Below are positions 42,455-51,045 of a stretch of DNA of 64,000 nt, one piece after another. Under the pieces are notes generated by a model. It was not told where the DNA came from. It saw only the letters and a program-made list of their open reading frames with translations, and searched no databases. Where the stretch lies: the NCBI RefSeq assembly GCF_022815605.1, contig NZ_JALGRP010000008.1, positions 124,001 to 188,000 on the forward strand, read 5' to 3'. This DNA is from Microbacterium sp. VKM Ac-2923 (GTDB lineage Bacteria > Actinomycetota > Actinomycetes > Actinomycetales > Microbacteriaceae). Within the stretch, counting starts at the first letter, position 1. Every line of letters begins with the position of its first letter. The translations under genes and the position numbers were made by a program.

Positions 42455-43626
42455 AACGCGACGTCGTCTTCACCTTCTCGTACGAGACCTACGCAGACGC
42501 CGTCGCGCGCGGCATGATGCGCCCGCCGGACCGCATCCTGCAGACCCTGATGTCGTCGGACGCGGTGGGGAACCTCCTCGTGGCCAACCCTTTCCGTTCG
42601 ATCGCGAGCGTCGCGGCCCGTGGCATCCGGCCCACCGAGGCCTTTCCCGCCCGCGCGGATCGGCGACTCCTCACCCCGACCCGTCTCGCTCGTCGTGACC
42701 CGGTCAGCGTGCCCGCGATCGTGCGCACGTACCGCTCGTACGACGAGCAGTTGCGTACCGCGGTCGTCCGCGCCGGTATGAGTCGCACCGCGATCGTCAC
42801 GACGAACCCGCTCGTGGCGGCGTTCTGTCCGTTCGGCTGGGCCGACACCGTCACGTACTTCGGGCGAGACGACTGGCTGAGTTTCGAGGCGCGTCAGGCT
42901 TACTGGCCGGCGTATGCTGCGGCCTACCGCCAGATCAGCGAGAGCGAGGTGGGTGTCGCTGCGGTATCGCAGCAGATCATCGACCGGATCGACCCGCGCG
43001 GACCGGCTGTCGTCGTTCCGAACGGCGTCGACCCCCGAGAGTGGATGGGCCCCCGCCCCGCAGCGCCGGACTGGTTGGCCGCTATCCCCGGCCCGCGCGC
43101 GATCTACGTGGGCACGATCGACAGTCGCCTCGACGTCGAGGGCATCGCCCGACTGGCGGTTCTGCGGCCGAACCTGCACATCGTGCTGCTGGGGCCGACA
43201 CCCGACCCCGAGTACACGCGGGCGCTGCGCAAGGTGCCGAACGTGCATCAGCACAGCGGAGTCGGGCGGTCGGAGCTGGTCGCCGCGCTCCGCAACTGCG
43301 ACGTGTCCCTGCTCTCGCACCGACGGACGCCGCTCACCGAGGCGATGAGTCCGCTCAAGGTCTACGAGTACCTGGCCGCGGGACTGCCCGTGGTGTCGAT
43401 CGATCTCCCGCCCGTGCGCGGCATCCACGAGAGGGTGACATTCTCGGCCAGCACGGCCGACATGGCCGCCGAGGTCGACGACGCTCTCGAGCGCGGCCCC
43501 CTCACCGAAGCCGAGCGTTCCCGTTTCATCGAGGACAACAGCTGGACTTCGCGGCACCGCGCGGTGCTGGACCTCGTCCTGCGCTCGTCCGCTCGTCACC
43601 GCGCGGCTGCGCCGGCCGACGTCTGA
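42451..43626 (+). CDS. GT4-like glycosyltransferase
   Basis: 391-residue GT-B glycosyltransferase. The nucleotide-sugar-binding half shows AVVVPNGVDPREW, RAIYVGTIDSRLDVEGIARL and SPLKVYEYLAAGLPVVSIDL (the E-x7-E-like acidic site: the sequence has TEAMSPLKVYEYLA). The N-terminal half (VVFTFSYETYADAVARGMMR, YFGRDDWLSFEARQAYWPAY) is of the family found in EPS clusters with WelI-like enzymes. It ends the first plus-strand unit of the locus. Donor and acceptor are unknown. Confidence 0.87.
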   Translation: MKRDVVFTFSYETYADAVARGMMRPPDRILQTLMSSDAVGNLLVANPFRSIASVAARGIRPTEAFPARADRRLLTPTRLARRDPVSVPAIVRTYRSYDEQLRTAVVRAGMSRTAIVTTNPLVAAFCPFGWADTVTYFGRDDWLSFEARQAYWPAYAAAYRQISESEVGVAAVSQQIIDRIDPRGPAVVVPNGVDPREWMGPRPAAPDWLAAIPGPRAIYVGTIDSRLDVEGIARLAVLRPNLHIVLLGPTPDPEYTRALRKVPNVHQHSGVGRSELVAALRNCDVSLLSHRRTPLTEAMSPLKVYEYLAAGLPVVSIDLPPVRGIHERVTFSASTADMAAEVDDALERGPLTEAERSRFIEDNSWTSRHRAVLDLVLRSSARHRAAAPADV

Positions 43627-43690
43627 ACGACCCCCCTCTCTCGCATCCGGTCGGTCATCCCGCCAGGACGCGACAGAGGGGGGGGGTCGT
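43627..43690. terminator. hairpin between convergent units
   Basis: ACGACCCCCCTCT at 43627-43639 pairs with AGAGGGGGGGGGTCGT (43675-43690) with three extra G. It lies between the convergent GT4-like and SGNH genes and could terminate both. Confidence 0.6.
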
Positions 43691-43698
43691 GTCGGCGG

Positions 43699-44568
43699 TT
43701 ACCCGCCGAGGGCCTTCTGCACGGCCGGCCACGCCGCGGCCGCCACCTTCGCCTGGCCGGAAGCCGAGGGGTGGAAGTGATCGGCCGACGAGATGTCGTC
43801 CAACGTGAAGGTCATGCGGGCCACGGCCCCGTCGTCGGTCGTGCACCCCGACACCTCCGCGCATGCGTCGACGATCGCGGCGTTGTAGCCGGCGAGGGTC
43901 TCGGCCACCGAGGCGCGACGCTCCTCATCGGCCGCGGCATCCGAGTCCGCGTCGCCGAGGAGGGTGCGGCACGACGGGCTCTGGTTCCACAGACGCACGA
44001 TGTTCGGGTCTCCCCGGCCGGCCTCCCACAACTGCGTGATGTCGGGGAGGGACACCGCGACGATCGGCGCATCCGGCACACCGGCGCGAATCGTGGTGAG
44101 CAACTCGCTGTAGGTCTGGCCGAACTCGTCCACGGGCGTGATCAGATCCATGCTGCTGGTGCATACGTTGTTCGTGCCGATGGCGACGAGCACCAGGTCG
44201 GCGGATTCGCCGCGCGCCTTCTCGACGGCCGCGATCCGGTCGGCCACGACCGCACCCGGACGAGCCAGCGACAGCGATGCGATGTCCGCCCCACCGGTGG
44301 CCGCGCTGACGCGTTCGCGGATGGAGGACACGGCGGGATCCGTTCCGAGCGCCCACGAGGCCTCGGGGCACGCGTCCCGCGTGCCGCAGGCGGCCATACC
44401 GACCGACATCGAGTCCCCGACGACGGCGATCGACGAGACGGTGCGCAGTGAAGCGTCGGGCGTTTCCGTCGGGGCCGTCGGTGCGGCCTCGGGCGGGGTG
44501 CACCCCGCCAGGAGGGCGACGAGCGCGAGGCCGGTCGCGACCGCGGAGATCTTCGTTCTCATCGTCAT
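43699..44568 (-). CDS. SGNH/GDSL-hydrolase lipoprotein
   Basis: 289-residue exported lipoprotein (signal SAVATGLALVALLAGC) with an SGNH-hydrolase domain: block I VVGDSMSVGMAACG (Ser), block III VLVAIGTNN (Asn), block V SSADHFHPSASGQAK (Asp-x2-His). Four extra cysteines suggest disulfides. It probably removes or transfers acetyl groups on the polysaccharide or cell wall, in step with the acyltransferases of the locus. Start overlaps the flippase stop by 4 nt (ATGA). Confidence 0.88.
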   Translation of the reverse strand: MTMRTKISAVATGLALVALLAGCTPPEAAPTAPTETPDASLRTVSSIAVVGDSMSVGMAACGTRDACPEASWALGTDPAVSSIRERVSAATGGADIASLSLARPGAVVADRIAAVEKARGESADLVLVAIGTNNVCTSSMDLITPVDEFGQTYSELLTTIRAGVPDAPIVAVSLPDITQLWEAGRGDPNIVRLWNQSPSCRTLLGDADSDAAADEERRASVAETLAGYNAAIVDACAEVSGCTTDDGAVARMTFTLDDISSADHFHPSASGQAKVAAAAWPAVQKALGG

Positions 44569-46223
44569 TTGTCCTTCCGACGGGCGCGCTCTTGTTCGAT
44601 CTCGGCTTCGAGCTCACCGGCCGACGTCTCGTCGGCACCGAGCACGGTGGCCGGTGCGTCGACGGGCGTCGCCGCGAGATCGATCTCGGCCGCTGTGGGC
44701 TGCGAGACGGCCTCGGCGTCGGACGTCGTCGCGCTGGTGGGCTGTTCTGCGGCGGGCTTGCGCGGGGCGGGCTTTCGCGCCTGCTTCACGAAGTCCAGCA
44801 TCATGCGGTAGTCGCGCCGGTAACCGGGGATGAGGTACAGGATGCCGAGGACGATCAGGCCCGCGACACCACCGCCGATGACCTGGAAGATCGCGAGCCA
44901 GTCGACGAGCAGCTGGACGGTGACCCAGGACACCCCGAAAGCGAGGCCGGCGGCTATCGCGGGGCGGATGAGGGGAAGCGCGATGTCGCGACCGCTGCGC
45001 AGGAACGTGCCCTGGGTGGCCACGAGGAAACCCGGGACGAGGAGCACCAGTGTCACGAGGCCGTACAGCAGGGCGAGGCCGTTCACGCCGTTCCACGCCA
45101 CGCCGATGATGAAGGCGGCGATCACGAAGGGACGGGTGACGGCGTAGTAGATCAGCTGGCGGTGCGCGCGGCCGAGGGTGATGTAGATCCACCCGTTCAC
45201 GTTGCCGACCGCCTGGGCCACGCCCGCCAGGGCGAGGAGCGCGAAGGCGTCCGCCGCGGTGTCCCATCCCGGCCCCAGGAGCAGAAGGATGAGCGGGTGG
45301 GCCACGGCTGCCGCGATCGCATAGACCGGCAGGGCCATGTATCCGATGACCACCATGGCGTTGCTGATGTAGCGCCGGTAGCGCTCGCCGTCATCCTGCA
45401 GACGGCTCAGGATGGGCAGGGCGACCCGGCCCAGGGGAGCAGTCAGCTGCTGCTGCGGGAGCAGGAAGAGTGCGTACGCGCGCGAGTACTGACCCAGCGC
45501 TGCGGCGCCGAGCTGCTGACCGATCACGACGTTGTCGAGGTTGCGCGAGGCGTAGTTGAGCAGCTGCACGCCGAAGAGGCTTCCGCCCGTCGTCAGCAGA
45601 GGGCGGATGTCGCGACCGACGCGGGGGCGACCCCAGCGGGGCTTGGCGGCGATCCACAGCGCGATCAGGCGGTACACCTGGCCGGCCCCGGCGAAGACGA
45701 CCAGCGACCACACGCCGAAGCCCACCAGGGCGGCAACGACCGAGAGCGCGACTCCGACCGCCATCGCGACGATGTCGATGAGAGCGAGGGTCCCGAAGCG
45801 CAGGTCGCGTTGCACCGAGGCCTGCAGAGGCATGCAGAGGCCGTTGATCAGGAGCGTCGGCGCGATGGCGAGGGTCAGGATCGTCAGGCGGGGCTCGCCG
45901 TAGAGCAGGGCGATGAGGGGAGCGCAGGCGGCGATGGCGATCATGAGCGCCGTCCCCAGCAGCGCCGAGAACCACAGCAGCGACCGCCACTGATCCTCGG
46001 TGAGCTTCTTGGCTTGGAGGATGGCACCGGTCATGCCGAAGTCGCGCACGAGGTCCGCCACACCGACGATGGCCATGATCATCGCGACGAGACCGAAGTC
46101 CGACTGGTCGAGCAGGCGGGCGAGCAGCATCGTGGAGATGAGCTGCAGCGCCGTCTTGATCCACAGGCCGCCCGCGGTGACCGCGGCGCCGCGTGACGCT
46201 TTGTGCTTGAGGTCGCTTGTCAT
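44565..46223 (-). CDS. wzx: Wzx-type flippase of the polysaccharide exporter family
   Basis: 552-residue polytopic protein of the oligosaccharide flippase/MATE-like family (about 12-14 TM helices). The N-terminal KASRGAAVTAGGLWIKTALQ and LLDQSDFGLVAMIMAIVGVA stretches are typical of lipopolysaccharide biosynthesis-type flippases, as is AIVGVADLVRDFGMTGAILQ. A 75-residue acidic cytoplasmic tail follows the last helix (DEVTSAGELEAEIEQE-like composition). It flips lipid-linked repeat units across the membrane. ATG 46223 overlaps the GT2 stop; the longer upstream frame is rejected. Confidence 0.9.
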   Translation of the reverse strand: MTSDLKHKASRGAAVTAGGLWIKTALQLISTMLLARLLDQSDFGLVAMIMAIVGVADLVRDFGMTGAILQAKKLTEDQWRSLLWFSALLGTALMIAIAACAPLIALLYGEPRLTILTLAIAPTLLINGLCMPLQASVQRDLRFGTLALIDIVAMAVGVALSVVAALVGFGVWSLVVFAGAGQVYRLIALWIAAKPRWGRPRVGRDIRPLLTTGGSLFGVQLLNYASRNLDNVVIGQQLGAAALGQYSRAYALFLLPQQQLTAPLGRVALPILSRLQDDGERYRRYISNAMVVIGYMALPVYAIAAAVAHPLILLLLGPGWDTAADAFALLALAGVAQAVGNVNGWIYITLGRAHRQLIYYAVTRPFVIAAFIIGVAWNGVNGLALLYGLVTLVLLVPGFLVATQGTFLRSGRDIALPLIRPAIAAGLAFGVSWVTVQLLVDWLAIFQVIGGGVAGLIVLGILYLIPGYRRDYRMMLDFVKQARKPAPRKPAAEQPTSATTSDAEAVSQPTAAEIDLAATPVDAPATVLGADETSAGELEAEIEQERARRKDK

Positions 46224-47056
46224 CGGCGTGATGCCTCTCTGAGGGATGCGTCGCGGTCCCATGCGATGGGACCCGCCGATCGGCGACGGGCGATGAGCTT
46301 GGGCATCACGTATCCCCACGCGTAGAAGGGGAAGGAGAGCCAGAGACGGGGGGAGCGGGCGACGCGCCCGAGGAGCCCGCCGCGGTCGCGTTCGGCCCCG
46401 CCGTTCGGCAGTTGCCGGTTACCGAGCTCGATACGAACCCCACGGCGCACGAGAGCGCGCATGGTCTTCGGAGCGTGGACCGTGAAGGTCTCGTCGGACA
46501 GGGTCTTGCGCTCGTCGGGCGCGAAGCGCAGCTGCACGAACCGGTCGTCGGCGATGACGTCGGGGAACGTCTCCCACCGCTTGCGGCCCGCGGCGTTCAC
46601 CGCGTACACCCCGGAGCCGACATGACCGCGGGATCGGTAGGCCGACGCTGCCCAGATGCGCGAGTGGCACCGCACGGGCAGGCTCGACCGCGACGTGTCG
46701 ACGATGAGGCGCGGAGCCGCCGCGAGCGGCGCCGGCGTGCCGGTGAGCTCGTCGGCCAGCGCACGCAGGGCCGACACCGACAGGGCGACGTCGGCATCGA
46801 TGTAGGCGCGGGGGAGCACGCGCGTGAGCGCGTCGCCGGCGTTCAGCGCCGCGATCTTCGAGCCCTCGGCGATCTCGAGGACGGTGACGCCGGACACGGC
46901 GCGCGCCTGTTCCGCGGTGTCGTCCGAGCACCCGTTGGCCACCACGACGACGTCGAACTCCCCGGGCGCCGCACCCCGGAGCATCCGCTCGAGGCTCCGT
47001 CGCACCAGGGGGCCCTCGTCGTGGGCCGGGATGACGATCGACATCCGAGGTGTCAT
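46220..47056 (-). CDS. family 2 glycosyltransferase
   Basis: 278-residue GT2 enzyme with GT-A fold: MSIVIPAHDEGPLVRRSLER start, DVVVVANGCSDDTAEQAR, the DxD in RAYIDADVALSV, and FPDVIADDRFVQLRF (catalytic base region, ADDxxV). The C-terminal part has LSFPFYAWGYVMPKLIARRR, perhaps a membrane-associated helix. ATG 47056 overlaps the O-antigen ligase stop by 4 nt. It likely builds the repeat unit on the cytoplasmic face. Confidence 0.88.
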   Translation of the reverse strand: MTPRMSIVIPAHDEGPLVRRSLERMLRGAAPGEFDVVVVANGCSDDTAEQARAVSGVTVLEIAEGSKIAALNAGDALTRVLPRAYIDADVALSVSALRALADELTGTPAPLAAAPRLIVDTSRSSLPVRCHSRIWAASAYRSRGHVGSGVYAVNAAGRKRWETFPDVIADDRFVQLRFAPDERKTLSDETFTVHAPKTMRALVRRGVRIELGNRQLPNGGAERDRGGLLGRVARSPRLWLSFPFYAWGYVMPKLIARRRSAGPIAWDRDASLREASRR

Positions 47057-48669
47057 ACGGCGACCCCGGATGACACCGTCGTGCGGGGCCACCGGACGAA
47101 CGTCCTCTCGCCGGCCGCGCGCGCCTTCAAGGCGGGCGGGCTCGATGTGATCAGCCACGCGCCCACCGCGAGCAGCATGGAGTAGACGAAGAGCGTCTGC
47201 ATGAACCCGAAGGCATCGTAGAAGAACAGCGCGGCGGTGTAACCCGCTCCGCTGAGCAGGAGTGCGAACGCCAGCATCGCGTATCGGGGTTCGTCGCGTG
47301 CCGTGGTGAACGCCCACGCGCCCAGCATCAGGATGGGCACGAGGATGAACACGGCGAGACCGAGGACGCCGACGGCTCCGACCTCGAGCAGCGACCCGAG
47401 TACCTGGTTGTCGAGGATGTAGGCGTTCTGCTCGTCACCGACGACGATGCGGCTTCCCAGGCCGGTTCCGAAGAACGGATGCTGCGCCGCCTGGATGAGG
47501 GAGGGGCCGAGGTCGGCCAAGCGACCCGCGCCGCGGAATCCCGGTGACGTCTGCTGCGAGGCGATCAGGGTGTCGATGTCCAAGAAGGACAGCACCAGCG
47601 TGCCGACGACCTTGGGGAGGGCCGCCATGCCGATGGCCAGCATCGGCACGCCCAGCGCCAGAAGGGTGATGCCCAACCACGGTCGCAGGAGCAGGGTGAG
47701 GAGGAACATGACGCCCAGCACGATCACCGCGGTGCGCGAGACCGCGACCAGCACGCCCATGAGCAGGACGACCGTGACGATCGAGTAGACGAGGCGACGC
47801 GTCCATTCGTTCTTGGGCCACCGGCCGTAGCGCGCGAGGTAGATCGCCACGGGAATGAGGATGCAGAACATCACCGACAGGGCGATGGGGTGCTGCGAGG
47901 ACCCGAACGAACGGTATCCGCCGGCGCGGAACGACTCGCCGTCCGAGGCGATGAGGTTCAGCGGGAGGAATGTCTCGAGCCGCTGGAACACGTTGATGCG
48001 CGTCACGCGTTCGACGACGGCGAACACGGACACGACCGACGCGCACCACACGAGTGCGGTCATGAGACCCATCGCGATGGTCTCGGTGTCGACGATCTGC
48101 CGCACGATGTAGAACACCGACAGCAGCACGACCCAGTTGACGAGCGTACCGACGGCGCTCGTGGCGAGCCCCTCTTCGACGAGCTGGGTGCCGTTCATCG
48201 GGATCGAGATGAACAACGAGGCGAAGAAGATCCCGATCGGCCAGCCGAAGCCGATCCGCTTCCACGTGCGCTGACGGTCCAGCAGGAGGGCCGCGACCAT
48301 GCCCGCGAACATCACGAACAGAACGAGGCGGTAGGGCTCGAGCTGGAAGGGGAGGGGGATGGGCAACGCGTAGCGCCGGATGGGGATGAACATCAGCACG
48401 GCGACGAGGATGCCGAGCCAACCGACCCACGAGGTGAGGATCCTCCGTGACAGGACCGCCAGGGCCACGACGATCATCGCGCCGCCGGCCGCGACCGGGG
48501 GAAGGAAGACGACGGATACGGCGGCCACGGCGACGAGGATCACCACGGCCAGGATCGCCTTGCCCACGGGCAGGGTCACCTCGTCCTCCGTCACCGGAGC
48601 CGGTGAGGGAGGAGGCGACGCGGGGGCAGCATCGTGCGGCCCCCGCGTCTGCGATGTGTGCAGTGACAC
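47053..48669 (-). CDS. wzy: Wzy/O-antigen ligase-like polymerase
   Basis: 538-residue protein with about 12 transmembrane helices (for example AILAVVILVAVAAVSVVFL and VVLLMGVLVAVSRTAVIVLG) and the large extracytoplasmic loop with FGTGLGSRIVVGDEQNAYI and DNQVLGSLLEVGAVGV, the O-antigen ligase/Wzy_C pattern (H-x-x-x-GTG and LxxxGxxG). It should polymerise flipped repeat units. The start is GTG 48669, with a Pro-rich cytoplasmic N-terminus. It lies between the Wzz and GT2 genes. Confidence 0.88.
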   Translation of the reverse strand: MSLHTSQTRGPHDAAPASPPPSPAPVTEDEVTLPVGKAILAVVILVAVAAVSVVFLPPVAAGGAMIVVALAVLSRRILTSWVGWLGILVAVLMFIPIRRYALPIPLPFQLEPYRLVLFVMFAGMVAALLLDRQRTWKRIGFGWPIGIFFASLFISIPMNGTQLVEEGLATSAVGTLVNWVVLLSVFYIVRQIVDTETIAMGLMTALVWCASVVSVFAVVERVTRINVFQRLETFLPLNLIASDGESFRAGGYRSFGSSQHPIALSVMFCILIPVAIYLARYGRWPKNEWTRRLVYSIVTVVLLMGVLVAVSRTAVIVLGVMFLLTLLLRPWLGITLLALGVPMLAIGMAALPKVVGTLVLSFLDIDTLIASQQTSPGFRGAGRLADLGPSLIQAAQHPFFGTGLGSRIVVGDEQNAYILDNQVLGSLLEVGAVGVLGLAVFILVPILMLGAWAFTTARDEPRYAMLAFALLLSGAGYTAALFFYDAFGFMQTLFVYSMLLAVGAWLITSSPPALKARAAGERTFVRWPRTTVSSGVAV

Positions 48670-48686
48670 GGGAGGGGCCTCGGGGT

Positions 48687-49580
48687 TCAGAGGTCGCTGC
48701 GAAGAGTGGCGGACTCGACGCGGGAGGAGCGGCTGCGCGCTCGCGAGCGGACGGCCTCCGCCTCGGACTCGGCGCTCTCGCCCGGCAGGAGGTCATCGAG
48801 CGAGAAGTTGGCGTCGTCGTCGGGCTTCACCGACGAGGGGGCGTCGTCCTGGTCCTCGAGAGCGGCCTTCGCGGCGCGCTTGCGCTCACGGGAGGCCTTG
48901 GAGCCGGCGATGATGTAGGCCGCCGCCACGAAGAGCAGGAAGACACCGAGGAAGGTGACCACGACGGGAATCGCCGGGTTGGAACCCTCGAGAGCCGTGC
49001 CGGGCTTCTCGTCGATGGTCGTGATCAGGACACGGTTACCCTCGGGGATCTCCGCGGTGGTCTGATCGGCCACGACCTGCGCCTGGAAAGTCTGGGCGGC
49101 CGTACGCGAGATCTGTTCAGCTCGTTCGGGCGTCGAAGCCGTGCCGATGACCTCGAGGATGGGCAGCACGTAGCGGCCGGCGAAGGACTCGTCGCCGGCG
49201 GGCTGCGTGGTGCGGCGGAGAGCGGTGAGCGTCTCCGCCTCGGCGAAGGATCCGATCTGCGACTCCACCGTGGCGCGCATGTCCTGACCGCTGATGAGGT
49301 AGGCGTACAGGATGGCGCGCGAGGTCAGGTCGACGTTCTGCGGCTGGCTCTGGCCCTCCTGCAGCTCCTGTCCGGGGATCACGGCCTGATAGAGCGGCTG
49401 GTCGGGGCCGTTCAGCAGCAGGGTCGTGCCGGCGCGGTACGACTGCTCTGCGCGTGGCACGACGTCGCCGTTCGTGATGGTGAAGCCGGCGAAGAACGCG
49501 GCAACGGCCGCGACGACGGCGCCGACGAGGAGGAGCCACTTGCTCCTCCACAGGACGCGCAAATACGTCGGAATTTCCAT
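48687..49580 (-). CDS. wzz: Wzz/LPS chain-length determinant-type protein
   Basis: 297-residue polysaccharide co-polymerase. The N-terminal EIPTYLRVLWRSKWLLLVGA and AFFAGFTITNGDVVPRA contain TM1, the periplasm-facing helical part includes ISRTAAQTFQAQVVADQTTA, and TM2 is PVVVTFLGVFLLFVAAAYI. A 75-residue acidic cytoplasmic tail follows with no Walker motifs, so the tyrosine kinase (BY-kinase) is neither fused nor present in the window. ATG 49580 has GGAGGGG upstream. It heads the minus-strand unit. Confidence 0.88.
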   Translation of the reverse strand: MEIPTYLRVLWRSKWLLLVGAVVAAVAAFFAGFTITNGDVVPRAEQSYRAGTTLLLNGPDQPLYQAVIPGQELQEGQSQPQNVDLTSRAILYAYLISGQDMRATVESQIGSFAEAETLTALRRTTQPAGDESFAGRYVLPILEVIGTASTPERAEQISRTAAQTFQAQVVADQTTAEIPEGNRVLITTIDEKPGTALEGSNPAIPVVVTFLGVFLLFVAAAYIIAGSKASRERKRAAKAALEDQDDAPSSVKPDDDANFSLDDLLPGESAESEAEAVRSRARSRSSRVESATLRSDL

Positions 49581-49857
49581 TGTTTCCCCTCCAGTCGCCC
49601 CCCCGGGCGACGATGTAACTTGAGCCACCTATGGCGAACGAGAGGATCTCCGGAGACACCCCGTAACCGGCGAACCGGTCGACCTCACTTTGACAGTATG
49701 CGGGCAACCTCTGGTATTAGCGATTCGTACGTGTTACGACGTCGCGTCGTTCGGGTGTACATCGAGTACTCAACTTGCAATGCCGCCGCCCCGTGTCCAC
49801 AGTAGGAGACCGGCGGGTATCGAAGTCTGCATTCGATGTCCGCTCGAAACGGGGGCA
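49581..49857. promoter_or_regulatory. divergent promoter region of the polysaccharide locus
   Basis: 277 nt without a gene between the divergent Wzz and GT4 units. On the plus strand TTGACA (49690-49695) is followed 19 nt later by TATTAG (49715-49720), a possible promoter for the GT4 gene. On the minus side a GC hairpin GTCGCCC/GGGCGAC (49594-49611) lies just upstream of the wzz ribosome-binding site and could affect its translation. Confidence 0.5.
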
Positions 49858-51045
49858 ATGTCTATGCGGGTGCTTTTTTCGTTTCCTCATGCACTCGGGT
49901 CGCCAGGTATCGGCTGGACGGCGTGGAACCAGGTCGACGGACTCGCCCGGCTTGGTCACGACGTTCACGTCGTGGCGGGCAGCATCGCGCGGCCGGTACC
50001 GGCGAACGTGCGCGTGACGCAGACGCTCGCCGTCCGAGGCAAGAGGGTCCCGCACCGCGCGATCGGGCGGGATCGTGCTTTCGCGTGGCACGACGCTCGG
50101 GCGGCGCGATTCGCCGCGCGCGGGGGATACGACGTCGTGCACCTGTGGCCCACGGGCCCGGGCCGCACCGCGGCGACGGCGCGCGAGCGCGGGACCGCCG
50201 TCGTGCGGGAGGCGCCGAACACCCACACGGAGTTCGCGTGGCGGGTGGTCGCCGAGGAGGTCGCGAGACTGGGCCTGCAGGGCGAGGTCGATACCGCGCA
50301 CACGGCGAACGCTCGCCGGCTCGAGATGGAGCGCGCGGATTGGTCGCGCGCGACCGCCGTCCTGGCTCCCTCGGAGTTCGTCGCGCAGACGTTCCGAGAC
50401 GCGGGCTTCGCCGAGGACCGCATCCTGCGCCACCAATACGGCTTCCGCCCCGGGTCGCGGCTTCCGCGAGCCCGAACGGCGACTCCGGGTCCGCTCCGGG
50501 CCGTGTACGTCGGACTCGGGGAACCCCGGAAGGGACTCCACTACGCCCTCGACGCGTGGCTGAGGTCGCAAGCGAGCGAGGAGGGGACTCTCACGGTCGT
50601 CGGGCGCATGCTCCCGGCGTACGAGGCTCTCCTCGCCGAGAGGCTGGCCCACCCGAGCGTGCGGGTCGTCGGCTTCACCCACCAGGTGGAGGCGGCACTG
50701 GCGGCATCCGATGTGCTCCTGCTGCCCACGATCGAGGAGGGCTCGGCGCTCGTGACGTACGAAGCGCAGGCCATGGGCTGCGTGCCCCTGGTCTCGACGG
50801 CCTCCGGAGCGCTCATGGACGACGGGGTGCAGGGGTTGTTCCACGAACCCCGCGATGTCGACGCGCTCGTCTCGCAGCTGGATCTGCTCTCACGCGATCG
50901 GGGAGAGCTGGCGCGGATGAGCGCCGCCTCGATCGCGCACGGCCCCGAGCTCACCTGGGATGCCGCGGCGCATACGCTCGCCCACTGCTACGAGGTCGCT
51001 CGCGACCGTGCCACGGCCGGAGGTGCCCATGCTCACGCCGTCTGA
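49858..51045 (+). CDS. GT4 family glycosyltransferase
   Basis: 395-residue GT-B glycosyltransferase: N-terminal VLFSFPHALGSPGIGWTAWN, YDVVHLWPTGPGRTAATARE; C-terminal AVYVGLGEPRKGLHYALDAW and LLLPTIEEGSALVTYEAQAM, with the E-x7-E catalytic pattern, then MGCVPLVSTASGAL. ATG 49858 follows GGGGGC; ATG 49864 is possible. Its end overlaps the next gene by 17 nt. It is first in the second plus-strand unit. Confidence 0.9.
   Translation: MSMRVLFSFPHALGSPGIGWTAWNQVDGLARLGHDVHVVAGSIARPVPANVRVTQTLAVRGKRVPHRAIGRDRAFAWHDARAARFAARGGYDVVHLWPTGPGRTAATARERGTAVVREAPNTHTEFAWRVVAEEVARLGLQGEVDTAHTANARRLEMERADWSRATAVLAPSEFVAQTFRDAGFAEDRILRHQYGFRPGSRLPRARTATPGPLRAVYVGLGEPRKGLHYALDAWLRSQASEEGTLTVVGRMLPAYEALLAERLAHPSVRVVGFTHQVEAALAASDVLLLPTIEEGSALVTYEAQAMGCVPLVSTASGALMDDGVQGLFHEPRDVDALVSQLDLLSRDRGELARMSAASIAHGPELTWDAAAHTLAHCYEVARDRATAGGAHAHAV

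Noticed and set aside
44448..46196. 582-codon plus-strand frame opposite wzx
   Set aside because: Composition is low-complexity and charged, opposite a clear flippase; no start signal or motif.
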